A stretch of 64,000 bases of DNA from Lapidilactobacillus bayanensis (GCF_003946695.1 NZ_RHOX01000010.1:1-64000), one strand, 5' to 3'; positions 27,164-37,272 are shown, counted from the stretch's first letter. The notes: generated by a model from the letters alone, not told the origin. Translations and numbers: made by a program.

Positions 27164-28477
27164 ATGAAGTTAAAAAAAGCATTAGTTAGTACTGCAATTG
27201 CTGCGCTATCTGTACTATTACTTGCGGGATGCTCTAGCAAGAGCTCATCAAGTGATAAGTCTAGTGATTCAAAAGGTAAAGTTACAATTCGATTCTCATG
27301 GTGGGGTGATGAAGCTCGTAATAAAGCAACTCGCCAAGCAATCAAAGCATTTGAAAAAAAGAATCCTAATATTAAAGTTAAAGCAGAAATTTTCCCAATT
27401 AGTTCTATGGATCAAAAGATTGGTACACAAATGGCCGGGGGAACTGAGCCAGATGTTATGCAAGGATTATATGCCTGGTTACCACAGTACTCAAAAAATG
27501 GCGATGGCTACTATGATTTGGAAAAACTAAAGGGTACCTTAGATTTGTCACAATATTCTAAAGCAACGTTAGACCAGGGACGGTCTTCCAATGGTGTTCT
27601 TAATGGTTTAGCACATGGTAAGAACACGATGGAAATTGCTTTGAATTGGTCAGAATTTGAAAAATTAGGAATTAAAGAAGTGCCAAAGACTTGGGATGAC
27701 TACGTTGAGGCCGCTAAAAAGTTCCCTAAAGGATCACATCCAATTATTAACCCATCTCCAATGTTTATGGTCTTGACATATTTGGAACAAGTAACTGGAA
27801 AGAGTCCATATACTGCTTCAAACAAGTTAGTTTATACCAAGGCTCAATTAAAGCAAGGCTTAAAGTGGTATAAGGATATGGTTGATAAGAACGTGTTTGT
27901 TTCTCGTCAAGAATATCTAGATGCTGTTGGCTCTCAGTCATTACCTGTTGCTTCTACTTCGAAGTGGATTAATGGTGAATGGGCAGGAGACTACGAGTGG
28001 TCAGGTGGACTTCTTGCAAATGAAACAGCTTTGAAAGCTAAGAACCAAAAAGTTGTTATTGCGCCAATTCCACAAATTAAAGGTGCAAAGGCTTCAGGTG
28101 CAATTTCGAAACCAACATTCTTGTTCTATATTAGTAAGCATACAAAGCATCCAAAGGAATCTGCAAAATTACTTCAGTTCTTGTTTAACAACCCAACTGG
28201 AATTAAGCTAATGGGCACTTCAAGAGGTGTTCCAGAAAGTAAGATTGCTGCTAAGACCCTTAAGGATGAAGGCATTGTAACCGGAATTGTTAAGGACGCA
28301 TACGACTATGGTCAAAAAGTTAAGAGCATCCCAGAAGTTCCTAACCTTGAAAATAGTGATGTAACTAACGTATGGCAACAACAGCTTGAAAGCTATGAAC
28401 TTGGAAAGAGCGATTTGAATGCAACTACTGACGCACTCTATACTCAACTCAAGTCATCATTAGCTAATTTGAAATAA
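27164..28477 (+). CDS. ABC transporter solute-binding lipoprotein for xylan fragments
   Basis: This is a 437-residue CUT1 binding protein. Its signal peptide ends at LLLAGCSS (Cys23), followed by a Ser-rich linker and FSWWGDEARNKATRQ, typical of family-1 sugar-binding proteins. GGAGGAAG precedes ATG 27164. It is the first gene of a run encoding both permeases, a DUF624 protein and an alpha-glucuronidase, so the ligand is probably an aldouronic acid (methylglucuronyl xylo-oligosaccharide). A hairpin after the gene probably lowers downstream expression relative to this abundant component. Confidence 0.93.
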   Translation: MKLKKALVSTAIAALSVLLLAGCSSKSSSSDKSSDSKGKVTIRFSWWGDEARNKATRQAIKAFEKKNPNIKVKAEIFPISSMDQKIGTQMAGGTEPDVMQGLYAWLPQYSKNGDGYYDLEKLKGTLDLSQYSKATLDQGRSSNGVLNGLAHGKNTMEIALNWSEFEKLGIKEVPKTWDDYVEAAKKFPKGSHPIINPSPMFMVLTYLEQVTGKSPYTASNKLVYTKAQLKQGLKWYKDMVDKNVFVSRQEYLDAVGSQSLPVASTSKWINGEWAGDYEWSGGLLANETALKAKNQKVVIAPIPQIKGAKASGAISKPTFLFYISKHTKHPKESAKLLQFLFNNPTGIKLMGTSRGVPESKIAAKTLKDEGIVTGIVKDAYDYGQKVKSIPEVPNLENSDVTNVWQQQLESYELGKSDLNATTDALYTQLKSSLANLK

Positions 28478-28485
28478 TATTTTGA

Positions 28486-28530
28486 GGGGTTGCGAATGAA
28501 ATTAAAAAGTCGCAACTCTTCTATTTTTTA
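28486..28530 (+). terminator. Intra-operon attenuating terminator
   Basis: GGGGTTGCGA (28486-28495) pairs with TCGCAACTCT (28510-28519), followed by TCTATTTTTTA. It lies between the binding protein and permease genes, a common way to make excess binding protein. Confidence 0.75.
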
Positions 28531-28550
28531 TTGAAGGAGATATTTACGAT

Positions 28551-29429
28551 ATGAAACGTGGTAAGATAGGCCTACTTTACTTGCTGCCATGGATAATCGG
28601 ACTGGTTATTTTTACAATCTATCCATTTATTGCGGCGCTCTATTACAGTTTCACTAATTATAATATGATTGATGCTCCAAAGTGGGTTGGATTACAAAAC
28701 TATATTCAATTATTCACGTCCGATCCAGACTTTAAAAACTCGCTTGTTGCAACGTTTCAGTATGTATTATTGACGGTACCGCTACAGTTAATATTTGCAT
28801 TATTGATAGCATTTGTCTTGAATTTCAAACTCAAAGGAATTGGTTTCTACCGAGTCGCTTACTATATTCCTTCATTACTCGGTGGAAATGTTGCCATCGC
28901 TTTACTTTGGCGTTTGATGTTTGGTTCCACAGGTTTGGTTAATCAACTTCTAAATATGATTGGTCTAAAGTCAGTTTCATGGTTCTCAACTGCAGGTGGT
29001 GCAATGACCGTACTGACGATTTTAAAAGTATGGCAATTTGGTTCGGCGATGCTGATCTTTCTTGCCGCTTTGAAAAATATACCGACTGAATTATATGAGG
29101 CTGCAGAAGTTGACGGTTCGTCGAGATTCCATATGTTCTTCTCAATCACAATTCCGTTAATCACACCAACAATTTTCTTCAATCTTGTCTTGCAGTTAAT
29201 TAACGGATTCCAAGAATTTAATGGTCCATTTTTAATTACTGGTGGTGGGCCGCTAAATAAGACGTATTTAGCATCAATGTTTATTTATAACAATGCATTT
29301 AAGTATTCTAAGATGGGATATTCAAGTGCAGCATCATGGATCCTATTTATTATCATTATGGCCGTAACCGGAATTCTGTTCTGGTCACAAAAGAAATGGG
29401 TATATTACTCAGATGAAGCGGGGAATTAA
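28551..29429 (+). CDS. Carbohydrate ABC transporter permease (CUT1, UgpA/MalF-like)
   Basis: The 292-residue membrane protein has six predicted helices and the EAA loop IPTELYEAAEVDGSSRFHMF near residue 180. The segment FNGPFLITGGGPLNKTY near residue 222 is a family hallmark. GAAGGAG precedes ATG 28551, and only two bases separate it from the partner permease. It imports xylan-derived oligosaccharides by context. Confidence 0.94.
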   Translation: MKRGKIGLLYLLPWIIGLVIFTIYPFIAALYYSFTNYNMIDAPKWVGLQNYIQLFTSDPDFKNSLVATFQYVLLTVPLQLIFALLIAFVLNFKLKGIGFYRVAYYIPSLLGGNVAIALLWRLMFGSTGLVNQLLNMIGLKSVSWFSTAGGAMTVLTILKVWQFGSAMLIFLAALKNIPTELYEAAEVDGSSRFHMFFSITIPLITPTIFFNLVLQLINGFQEFNGPFLITGGGPLNKTYLASMFIYNNAFKYSKMGYSSAASWILFIIIMAVTGILFWSQKKWVYYSDEAGN

Positions 29430-29431
29430 AA

Positions 29432-30301
29432 ATGGATGAAGTTTCAGCGGCAATTAAGCATAAGCAACGGATGTATAGGACGAATGCAGTCATTCGCTAT
29501 GTGATCATTACAGTTATTGCTTTTATTATGATGTATCCAATTTTATGGATGATAGGTTCGTCCTTTAAAACGAATAATGAGATTTTTACGGAAATCGGAT
29601 TTATTCCGAAGCACTTTGATTTCACCCCATATATTCATGGATGGCAAACAGGTACTGGTTATACATTCACCACGTATTTTATTAATACGTTCAAGATATT
29701 GATTCCTAAAGTTTTCTTCACCGTTGTTTCTAGTGTTTTAACGGCGTACGGTTTTGCTAGATTTGAGTTTCCGTTTAAGAAAATTTTATTTTCTGCATTG
29801 ATGGCAACAATGTTTCTGCCACAAGTTGTCACGATGATCCCGATGTATTTACTATTTAGAAAGTTGGGTATGTTGGACACATACACGCCATTGATTGCAC
29901 CTACCATTTTTGCAACACAGGCATTCTTTGTGTTCATGCTCATTCAGTTCCTCAGAAGTGTGCCAACTTCTCTTGACGAGGCCGCAACGATGGATGGTGC
30001 CAATTCTTGGCAGATTTTAATTCGTGTTTTATTGCCAATATTACGTCCAGCAATTATTAGCTGTATCATCTTCCAGTTTGTTTGGACAATGAATGATTTT
30101 ATGGGGCCGTTGATTTATATATCATCAACATCGAAATTCCCAGTTGCTCTTGCATTGCAAATGAACATGGACAGTACAGGATCTGTTAATTATGCACAAC
30201 TAATGGCGATGTCAGTACTTGCTGTTCTGCCATCATTAATCGTATTCTTCTCAGCACAGAAGTATTTCGTTGAAGGTATTGCAACGACAGGTATTAAATA
30301 A
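29432..30301 (+). CDS. Carbohydrate ABC transporter permease (CUT1, UgpE/MalG-like)
   Basis: This 289-residue permease partner has the EAA loop PTSLDEAATMDGANSWQILI near residue 180 and the conserved end YFVEGIATTGIK. Its TAA overlaps the ATG of the DUF624 gene (TAATG), so the two are coupled. No ATPase gene accompanies the pair, which again implies a shared MsmK-like ATPase. Confidence 0.94.
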   Translation: MDEVSAAIKHKQRMYRTNAVIRYVIITVIAFIMMYPILWMIGSSFKTNNEIFTEIGFIPKHFDFTPYIHGWQTGTGYTFTTYFINTFKILIPKVFFTVVSSVLTAYGFARFEFPFKKILFSALMATMFLPQVVTMIPMYLLFRKLGMLDTYTPLIAPTIFATQAFFVFMLIQFLRSVPTSLDEAATMDGANSWQILIRVLLPILRPAIISCIIFQFVWTMNDFMGPLIYISSTSKFPVALALQMNMDSTGSVNYAQLMAMSVLAVLPSLIVFFSAQKYFVEGIATTGIK

Positions 30302-31005
30302 TGAAACATAACTTATTTGAAGTCGTCATAAACCAAATTAATAAAGCATCAGTAGATGTAATATATAAATTTTATTACTCCTTTATTATTGATTTATGTA
30401 TCTTGCTTTCCAATATTTTATTGTTGGGATGTGCGTTATTTGTAAAATTATCGTTTCCTACTTTGATTATATATTTCATTCCGATATTTTTACTTGGTCC
30501 TTCAATTGCGACAACGCTCCATAGTATTTCACAATTAAATCGGCAAGAAAGTGCTAGCGCGGTTTTTAAAAACTTCTTTAACGCCTATTTATCAATGCTG
30601 AAGAACACATGGCAACTTTCATTGATCTATTCATTTATTATGATCATTGGGTTGATGGACTTACAGCTTATCATGAAATTCGCAGCGGTTAGAAGTTTAA
30701 TGCTACCAATCTTGATCACGGTTATCTATTTAGTGGCAAGTATGTTCTTTGCATATAGAATTAAGTTGCTGCACCAAGACTGGACAATAGGTCAAGTCAT
30801 GTGGGATGCCGTTTTGTATAGTTATCGGAATGTTGGAAGTACAGCGATAATAGGTTTGATTTTAATTGTACTTGGGGTTATTACAATTTTAAGCCCGGCA
30901 ATTTCTGTTTTTATTTTGTTTGGCGTATCAATTGTCCTGATTGCAAGAATAGTAGATAAAAAAATATTTGTTTCAACAAGCTTGATGAAAGAAGAATCAA
31001 AATAA
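30301..31005 (+). CDS. DUF624 (YesL-type) membrane protein, second copy
   Basis: This is a 234-residue, largely hydrophobic protein with the family-type motif FLLGPSIATTLHSI near residue 62 and a pair of C-terminal helices. It is coupled to the upstream permease by a one-base overlap. Together with 8018-8632 it gives each CUT1 permease set in this window its own DUF624 protein, which supports a transporter-linked role. The biochemical function is unknown. Confidence 0.82.
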   Translation: MKHNLFEVVINQINKASVDVIYKFYYSFIIDLCILLSNILLLGCALFVKLSFPTLIIYFIPIFLLGPSIATTLHSISQLNRQESASAVFKNFFNAYLSMLKNTWQLSLIYSFIMIIGLMDLQLIMKFAAVRSLMLPILITVIYLVASMFFAYRIKLLHQDWTIGQVMWDAVLYSYRNVGSTAIIGLILIVLGVITILSPAISVFILFGVSIVLIARIVDKKIFVSTSLMKEESK

Positions 31006-31015
31006 TAAACTGATA

Positions 31016-31078
31016 AAAAGCAAAGGATGTTTACTACTGGAATTAAAAATCTAGCAGATATCATTCTTTGCCTTTTAT
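31016..31078 (+). terminator. Possible attenuating hairpin between DUF624 and GH67 genes
   Basis: AAAAAGCAAAGGATG (31016-31029) is opposed by CATTCTTTGCCTTTT (31062-31076) with a loop of about 32 bases. The long loop makes termination uncertain. Confidence 0.4.
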
Positions 31079-31102
31079 ACACGGGAATGGAGTTTTGCCC
31101 TT

Positions 31103-33052
31103 ATGACAGACAATTGTTGGTTAAATAATAATGTTGTGAACTCAGTTAGCCAATTGCAGTTTTACATCAAAAATATCACTAAGGAAGATCGTGTCTCAAT
31201 TAATATTAGATCTGAGATCGTCACATATTTTAAAGCGAATCTTACTGAAGATGAGACTCATACCGATGTAATTTTAGGAATAGATGCGGCATCTCAGGAT
31301 GGGTTTGAAATACTAAATAATAGTGGACAATATATCATCACCGCAGCCAATAATCAAAATTTGTTGTATGGCCTCTATTATTTCTGCCTTCATTACCATC
31401 TAGGCGACTTACAGAATCATGAGTTAAAACAGCCAGATCAAGCAATTCGGATGATTGATCAGTGGGATAATTTTGATGGGTCAATCGAGCGTGGTTATGC
31501 GGGTGAATCAATTTTCTACGATCATAATGAGTTCCTCGGTAATTATGAGCGAATTGAGCAGTATGCTAGATTGTTGGCGAGTGTTGGCATAAATTATATT
31601 GCTATCAATAACGTAAATGTTCATAAACGTGAAACATTTTTTATCTCTGACGAATTTTTGCCTAAAATAAAACAAATTGTAGATGTCTTTGCAAAGTTTG
31701 GAATTAAAGTTCTACTGAGTATCAATTTTGCTTCACCAATACGTTTAGGTAACTTAAAGACAGCGGATCCTTTAGATACAGAGGTTAAGCAATGGTGGAT
31801 TGATCGGGCTAAAACAATCTATCGTGTTATTCCGGATTTTGGGGGCTTTTTAGTTAAGGCAGATTCTGAAGGAGAACCGGGACCATTTGCGTATGGTAGG
31901 AATCATGCGGAAGGTGCTAACATGTTGGCTGCGGCATTGAAACCATTTAATGGCTTGGTAATTTGGCGAGCTTTTGTTTATAACAGCCAACAAGATTGGC
32001 GAGATAAATCGGTCGATCGTGCACGTGCAGCATTTGACAACTTTATTGGCTTAGACGGTCAATTCATGGATAATGTTGTTTTACAAATCAAATTTGGCCC
32101 AATTGATTTTCAAACACGCGAACCTGTGCAACCATTATTTGGTGCATTAAAACACACAAATCAGATTATTGAATTTCAGATTACACAAGAATACACAGGA
32201 CACCAGATAGATCTTAATTATTTACTACCACAATGGCATCGCGTCCTACATTTTGATACTTTTGAAGATAATAAATCAGCTTTATTAAAAGATATTCCTA
32301 GTCGCAACTCAATTATTTCTGCTAACTCTGGTTTTGCAGCGGTTAGTAATATTGGTCGGGACGAGAATTGGACGGGTAATCAATTAGCACAGTCTAATTT
32401 GTACGGTTTCGGTCGAATCGCGTGGAATAACGATCTTACACCTGATCAAATTTTGGCAGAATGGACACAACTCACGTTTTCTGATTCAGAGGTATGCGGT
32501 AAAGTCTCCCAAATTTTAGCTACGTCTAATGAAACATACGAGAATTATACAGCACCGCTAGGAGTTGGCTTTATGGTAACCCCTCATTATCATTATGGCC
32601 CCTCTATTAATGGATATGAGTATGATAGATGGGGAACTTATCATTATGCTGATCGTAATGGGCTCGGTGTTGACCGAACACTTGCTACTGGGACAGGATA
32701 TACACGCCAATATTCTAATCATAACTTTGAATTGTATGAGAATTTAGCTACGTGTCCAGACGAATTACTTTTGTTTTTCCACCATGTATCGTATTCTCAT
32801 GTACTGCATAATGGTGAAACAGTCATTCAACACATTTATAATACGCATTTTCAAGGGTATGAAGCAGTTGTTCAATATTTGAATATGTGGGTAACTTTGC
32901 AGGGAAAGGTACCAGAGTCTGTTTATCAAAATGTTTTGTTGCGTTTGCAAAAGCAGGTTGATAATGCGAAGGAATGGTGTGATCAAGTTAATACGTTCTT
33001 CTATAGAATGTCTGGTGTTGATGATGTCCAGCAGCGAAAGATATATCGCTAA
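31103..33052 (+). CDS. aguA: Xylan alpha-1,2-glucuronidase (GH67)
   Basis: The enzyme removes glucuronate or 4-O-methylglucuronate from the non-reducing end of xylo-oligosaccharides. The 649-residue length fits GH67. Catalytic residues can be placed by spacing: Glu256 in [10 protein letters not shown] as general acid, Asp335 in [12 protein letters not shown] and Glu363 in FQITQEYTG as the base pair, with the same 79- and 28-residue intervals as in the Geobacillus enzyme (E285, D364, E392). [20 protein letters not shown] near residue 516 belongs to the family's C-terminal domain. No signal peptide is present, so it acts on imported aldouronates; released glucuronate can enter through UxaC. Confidence 0.96.
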   Translation: MTDNCWLNNNVVNSVSQLQFYIKNITKEDRVSINIRSEIVTYFKANLTEDETHTDVILGIDAASQDGFEILNNSGQYIITAANNQNLLYGLYYFCLHYHLGDLQNHELKQPDQAIRMIDQWDNFDGSIERGYAGESIFYDHNEFLGNYERIEQYARLLASVGINYIAINNVNVHKRETFFISDEFLPKIKQIVDVFAKFGIKVLLSINFASPIRLGNLKTADPLDTEVKQWWIDRAKTIYRVIPDFGGFLVKADSEGEPGPFAYGRNHAEGANMLAAALKPFNGLVIWRAFVYNSQQDWRDKSVDRARAAFDNFIGLDGQFMDNVVLQIKFGPIDFQTREPVQPLFGALKHTNQIIEFQITQEYTGHQIDLNYLLPQWHRVLHFDTFEDNKSALLKDIPSRNSIISANSGFAAVSNIGRDENWTGNQLAQSNLYGFGRIAWNNDLTPDQILAEWTQLTFSDSEVCGKVSQILATSNETYENYTAPLGVGFMVTPHYHYGPSINGYEYDRWGTYHYADRNGLGVDRTLATGTGYTRQYSNHNFELYENLATCPDELLLFFHHVSYSHVLHNGETVIQHIYNTHFQGYEAVVQYLNMWVTLQGKVPESVYQNVLLRLQKQVDNAKEWCDQVNTFFYRMSGVDDVQQRKIYR

Positions 33053-33098
33053 TTATTGAGACGTTTAAGTATTTTTTTAAGTAAAAGAGGAATAGCTT

Positions 33099-34250
33099 GT
33101 GTATAAAGATAGATTTCGAAAAGTATGGTCATATCAACCTGTTGATTACCGTACATGGCCATCGTTGAGTGCACCTCAAACTCAAATAATAACCCGACGC
33201 GCCGGCCTAGAAAGTTCAGCAATCAAATTTTATTTTACTAACCAAAATGGTGTTTCTGAATTAGATTTAGTAGATTTGCAATTAAAAGTGATTCGTAATA
33301 ACTGCAATGTCTATGAACATGCTATTACCTTCGGAGGAAGCAATGAACTGGCCTTAAATATAGATCAGAAAATTATTAGCGATGAAATAGACTATGAATT
33401 TAAAGAAGATGACTTGCTGCAAATAAGCCTTACTTTGCCGAAGACAACATATCTAACTTCTGGCGTTGTTACGTATTCATTACTAGATTTAAAGGTCGAA
33501 AACTGGTCAATAGAACAGAATAAGAAATTAAACCAAATTGATTATTGTAAAATGGTGCAAGACAATTCAAGAATGACATATTTCTTTGGATTATACGGAA
33601 TAGCAATGACTAATACCCAAGATATGCAATCAGTAGCAGTCTTTGGAGATTCAATTACGCAACAAGGCTTTTTTGTAAATCATTTACGAGAAGAATTACA
33701 GAGAAAAAATCCCAATCAATATTTTGTTAATAATTGTGGTATTGGTGGAAACCGGGTTCTGTTTGATACCGATCCCATGATGGATAAATGGTATCGACAT
33801 GGCATTGCAGGTATTAAACGCTTTGAAACGGATGTTTATGGAGAGTCCGATCCAAATATTGTGTTTGTTTTCCACGGTATTAACGATTTGATACAAGAGA
33901 CTGCTCATCCTGGAGAGGTTGAAGATGTTGGTGAAGTTATTGAAGGTTTAACTAAATATGCCGAAATAATCAAGCAGCATGCTTCTAAATCTGTGATTGC
34001 AACCTTGCTCCCGTTAAAAAAATCTAGATTTTATTCTGATAGTGTAGAAAATAAGCGTCAGCTATTAAATAAGTGGATCAGAACTCAGGATGTCTATGAT
34101 CAAGTTGCGGATCTTGAATTGGCAGTGGTTGATAAAGGTGACTCAAAATTATTAGATAAGAAGAGTGACTCTGGCGATGGCTTGCATCCGAATGACTTTG
34201 GTGGACAGCAACTTGCTATGGTAGCATACCAGAGCATTATAGGACTTTAA
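33099..34250 (+). CDS. SGNH-type carbohydrate esterase (probable acetylxylan esterase)
   Basis: The 383-residue protein has an N-terminal beta-rich region of about 180 residues and a C-terminal SGNH domain: VAVFGDSITQQGF near residue 180 (nucleophile Ser), NCGIGGNRV near 220 (oxyanion Gly), VFHGINDL near 260 (Asn block) and GDGLHPNDFGG near 360 (Asp/His). No signal peptide is present. GTG 33099 is preceded by AGAGGA. Its place after GH67 and before the ROK regulator suggests deacetylation of imported xylo-oligosaccharides. Substrate not proven. Confidence 0.85.
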   Translation: MYKDRFRKVWSYQPVDYRTWPSLSAPQTQIITRRAGLESSAIKFYFTNQNGVSELDLVDLQLKVIRNNCNVYEHAITFGGSNELALNIDQKIISDEIDYEFKEDDLLQISLTLPKTTYLTSGVVTYSLLDLKVENWSIEQNKKLNQIDYCKMVQDNSRMTYFFGLYGIAMTNTQDMQSVAVFGDSITQQGFFVNHLREELQRKNPNQYFVNNCGIGGNRVLFDTDPMMDKWYRHGIAGIKRFETDVYGESDPNIVFVFHGINDLIQETAHPGEVEDVGEVIEGLTKYAEIIKQHASKSVIATLLPLKKSRFYSDSVENKRQLLNKWIRTQDVYDQVADLELAVVDKGDSKLLDKKSDSGDGLHPNDFGGQQLAMVAYQSIIGL

Positions 34251-34252
34251 AC

Positions 34253-35425
34253 ATGGAAATTCAGAAAGCACAGCTCAGAAATGTTAATCAAAAAAAGGTT
34301 TTAGAACAGATTTTCAATCATAAAATGATTTCGCGTAGCCAGATTGCTAAAAACCTTTCGTTAAGTAAAGTTACGGTTTCAGAAATTGTCGCCAGATTAA
34401 TGGCGCAACAATATATCTGCGAGTTGGGGAAGGGAGTCAGCTCCAGCAAAGGTGGACGCAAACCAACAATATTACAAATTAATGCTAATTATGGTTTTGT
34501 GTTAAGTTTTGATTTGGAATTTGACTACATCGAAGGAATGCTCGCGCTGGTTAATGGTGAACAAGTTAATGTGATACACCAAAAGGCCAGTACGGTCTCA
34601 GTTTTCGACAGAATAGCAATAATTGAAAGAATAGCTGAAGAACTGATAGCAGGTGTACAAACTAAGGCAGGCCTACTAGGGATTTCAATTGCTGTTCACG
34701 GAATTGTTGTAAATAATAAGATTTTATATACGCCCTATATTAATTTTAAAAATATTGATCTTGGTGGGATTTTAACAAAGAAATTCATGGTTCCGGTTAT
34801 TTTAGAAAATGAGGCAAATCTATCCGCAGTTTATGAAAGAGACTTTCAAAGCAGAGAGAGCATTGATAACTTAGTCTGCGTTAGCATTCATAAAGGAATC
34901 GGTGCCGGAATTATTCTAAATAATCGCTTGTACACTGGAATTCGTGGTGAGGCGGGTGAAATTGGACATGCAGTCGTATTTGAATCTGGCGAAGAACACA
35001 AGAGTATGCGCCATTCAATCGAAGAGTCTTGTTCAGAAGATGCGATTGTGGCTAAGATCAGCGAAGCAATAAGTGTAGATAAACTTACACATGCTGAAAT
35101 CAAAGAATTATATGATAGAAATAATCAGCAAGTCAGAAAAATAATGAGTGATTTCTGTTTCTATACAGCAAGTATCATTCACAATTTAATCGTTTCGCTG
35201 GATCCCAAAATGGTTATTATCAATTCAAACTTAATTTCGGATATACCCCAACTTCTGCAGGAGATAAAGTCCAATATTTTGTATTTAACAGACGAGAAAA
35301 CTCAAATTATACTTTCTAAAAATTCAAGATATTCAATATTACTTGGCGGTATCTCAGTAATAATAGGTAGTACGCTCGAAATTAATTCTGGGGAGATATC
35401 TTTTATGGAAACAGAGCAAGGTTAG
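34253..35425 (+). CDS. xylR: ROK-family repressor (XylR-like), paralogue 2
   Basis: The 390-residue protein has a winged helix (MISRSQIAKNLSLSKVTVSE), the linker GGRKPTILQIN and a ROK domain with KGIGAGIILN and GEAGEIGH. It starts two bases after the esterase stop. The next gene is xylA, whose upstream region contains the XylR-like operator TTAGTTAG...CTAAACTAA, so this is the best XylR candidate. The related ROK protein at 23500 could share or split the target set. Confidence 0.88.
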   Translation: MEIQKAQLRNVNQKKVLEQIFNHKMISRSQIAKNLSLSKVTVSEIVARLMAQQYICELGKGVSSSKGGRKPTILQINANYGFVLSFDLEFDYIEGMLALVNGEQVNVIHQKASTVSVFDRIAIIERIAEELIAGVQTKAGLLGISIAVHGIVVNNKILYTPYINFKNIDLGGILTKKFMVPVILENEANLSAVYERDFQSRESIDNLVCVSIHKGIGAGIILNNRLYTGIRGEAGEIGHAVVFESGEEHKSMRHSIEESCSEDAIVAKISEAISVDKLTHAEIKELYDRNNQQVRKIMSDFCFYTASIIHNLIVSLDPKMVIINSNLISDIPQLLQEIKSNILYLTDEKTQIILSKNSRYSILLGGISVIIGSTLEINSGEISFMETEQG

Positions 35426-35483
35426 CTTAAATTTGGGCATAAGTTTTTAAAAGAAATGCGTAAAAGGGCTTGAATCAATTAAA

Positions 35484-35531
35484 TGTAAGCGGTAAAATAA
35501 GAATTGTAAGTTAGTTAGTAAACTAAACTAA
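35484..35531 (+). promoter_or_regulatory. cre and XylR-type operator upstream of xylA
   Basis: TGTAAGCGGTAAAA (35484-35497) matches 13 of 14 positions of the CcpA cre consensus. TTAGTTAG (35511-35518) and CTAAACTAA (35523-35531) form an inverted repeat resembling the XylR operator of bacilli. Together they indicate catabolite repression plus xylose induction. Confidence 0.75.
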
Positions 35532-35550
35532 AAAATGGAGGTCAATTTTT

Positions 35551-36888
35551 ATGACAACATATTTTCCCGATGTAGATAAAATTCCTTTTAAGGGTACAAG
35601 TTCTCTAAAATCTGGTATGGATTTTCACTATTATGATGCTGACGCTGTTGTTGGCGGCAAAAAGATGCGTGACTGGTTGCGTTTCTCTGTTGCTTACTGG
35701 CACACATTTGGTCAACAATTAAATGATATCTTTGGCGATGGCACGGCCATTCGTCCTTGGAACAATTTAACTGGTATGGATTTGGCTAAGGCTCGTGTTG
35801 AAGCTTCGTTCGAATTCTTCGATAAATTAGGCGTTGACTTCTATTGCTTCCATGATCGTGACGTTGCTCCTGAAGGGTTGACCTTACGTGAGACGAACAA
35901 GAACCTTGACGAAATTACAGACATGTTTGTTGAATATCAGAAACAAACTGGTATGAAAGTTCTTTGGAACACAGCTAATATGTTTACCAATCCTCGTTTC
36001 GTTTCTGGTGCTGCTTCTTCACCATTTGCAGATGTTTTTGCTTATGCTGCTGGCCAAGTTAAAGAAGGTTTGGATACAGCTAAAAAAGTTGGTGCTGAAA
36101 ACTATGTCTTCTGGGGTGGTCGTGAAGGTTACGAATCACTTTTGAATACTGATATGAAACTCGAACAAGAACATTTAGCTAAATTCTTCCACATGGCTGC
36201 AGATTACGCTAAAGAAATTGGGTTTGAAGGTCAATTATTACTTGAGCCAAAACCTAAGGAACCAATGATGCATCAATATGACTTTGATGCTGCAACCACT
36301 ATTGCTTTCATGAAAGAATATGATCTTGAAGGAACTTACAAGTTAAATCTTGAAGGTAACCATGCTAATTTAGCTGGTCATACTTACCAACATGAAATTC
36401 GTACTGCTCGTGAAGCAGGTGTGTTAGGTTCATTAGATGCTAACCAAGGCGACAAGTTGATTGGCTGGGATATCGACGAATTCCCATCCGACCTATACGA
36501 AGCAACTTTAGCAATGTATGAAGTTGTTGAAAATGGCGGTTTAGGCCGTGGTGGTTTGAACTTTGATGCTAAACCACGTCGTTCTTCATTCACAACTGAT
36601 GACATGTTCTACGGTCATATTGTTGGTATGGATACATTCGCTGCTGGTTTGAAAGTTGCTTTACGCTTGAAAGAAGATAAAGTATTCGAAGACTTTATCG
36701 CTAACCGTTACGCAAGCTATACAACCGGTGTTGGTGTTGATATCGAAAGTGGCAAGGCTGATTTCAAGTCATTGAACGACTATATTATTGACAAGCCACA
36801 ATCTGCATTATTATCAGCAACTAAGTCTGGTCGTATCGAAGAATTAAAGGATACTTTGAATCATTACATGATCGAAACTCTAAAGTAA
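35551..36888 (+). CDS. xylA: Xylose isomerase
   Basis: XylA interconverts D-xylose and D-xylulose in the cytoplasm using two divalent metals. The 445-residue protein is the long class II form. His101 and Asp104 lie in FHDRD; further motifs are FWGGREGYE near 188, [15 protein letters not shown] near 230, [18 protein letters not shown] near 268 and LDANQGD near 296. AATGGAGG precedes ATG 35551. Codons look optimised compared with the neighbouring enzyme genes (many GGT, GCT and CGT), consistent with high expression. Hairpin repeats and a terminator follow before xylB. Confidence 0.97.
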   Translation: MTTYFPDVDKIPFKGTSSLKSGMDFHYYDADAVVGGKKMRDWLRFSVAYWHTFGQQLNDIFGDGTAIRPWNNLTGMDLAKARVEASFEFFDKLGVDFYCFHDRDVAPEGLTLRETNKNLDEITDMFVEYQKQTGMKVLWNTANMFTNPRFVSGAASSPFADVFAYAAGQVKEGLDTAKKVGAENYVFWGGREGYESLLNTDMKLEQEHLAKFFHMAADYAKEIGFEGQLLLEPKPKEPMMHQYDFDAATTIAFMKEYDLEGTYKLNLEGNHANLAGHTYQHEIRTAREAGVLGSLDANQGDKLIGWDIDEFPSDLYEATLAMYEVVENGGLGRGGLNFDAKPRRSSFTTDDMFYGHIVGMDTFAAGLKVALRLKEDKVFEDFIANRYASYTTGVGVDIESGKADFKSLNDYIIDKPQSALLSATKSGRIEELKDTLNHYMIETLK

Positions 36889-36890
36889 TC

Positions 36891-37010
36891 AGAGCGCGGA
36901 GAAGCGTGGGTAGTTAGTGAGGATTAAGTTCAAACCAGTTTAAATCTTGGTTTTAAGATTTAAACTGGTTTAACTTAACCGGAACTAACTGCGCTTCGCA
37001 GCACGTTTCA
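36891..37010 (+). repeat. Long hairpin element A with conserved ends
   Basis: The 5' flank AGAGCGCGGAG and 3' flank GCAGCACGTTTCA enclose an almost complete stem of about 43 bp (36901-36948 against 36955-36997). The innermost 17 bp (AAACCAGTTTAAATCTT and its complement) are perfect, with loop GGTTTT. The stem sequence differs from element B although the flanks are the same. Confidence 0.75.
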
Positions 37011-37014
37011 AAAT

Positions 37015-37130
37015 AGAGTGCGGAGAACAACGATTTGACTGCCTTAATTTAAACGAAAAGATCGATGTGTGTTAACACAGCGAGATTTACGCTTAAATTA
37101 TGCGCAGTCAGTTGTTTGCAGCACGTTTCA
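37015..37130 (+). repeat. Long hairpin element B with conserved ends
   Basis: The flanks AGAGTGCGGAG (37015-37025) and GCAGCACGTTTCA (37118-37130) match element A. The stem arms are different in sequence but again complementary: AACAAC with GTTGTT, TGACTGC with GCAGTCA, AATTTAA with TTAAATT, and an apical GTGTTAACAC palindrome. A third partial unit starts with AGAGTGCAGGA at 37135 and lacks the 3' flank. Confidence 0.7.
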
Positions 37131-37193
37131 GATCAGAGTGCAGGAAAGTCAACAACCGCTTTAAGCGCATTTAATTCGTTAATTAAGATCAAT

Positions 37194-37249
37194 AAAAAGT
37201 AAGGCTCTGAATTCCGGCTGCTAGCCGCACGTCGGCCTTACTTTTTTTA
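37194..37249 (+). terminator. Terminator between xylA repeats and xylB
   Basis: AAAAAGTAAGGC (37194-37205) pairs with GCCTTACTTTTTTT (37235-37248), with an inner CGGCTGCTAGCCG hairpin. A T-run follows. xylB must then have its own promoter or rely on read-through. Confidence 0.75.
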
Positions 37250-37272
37250 ATATTAATAAGTGAGGGTTAATC

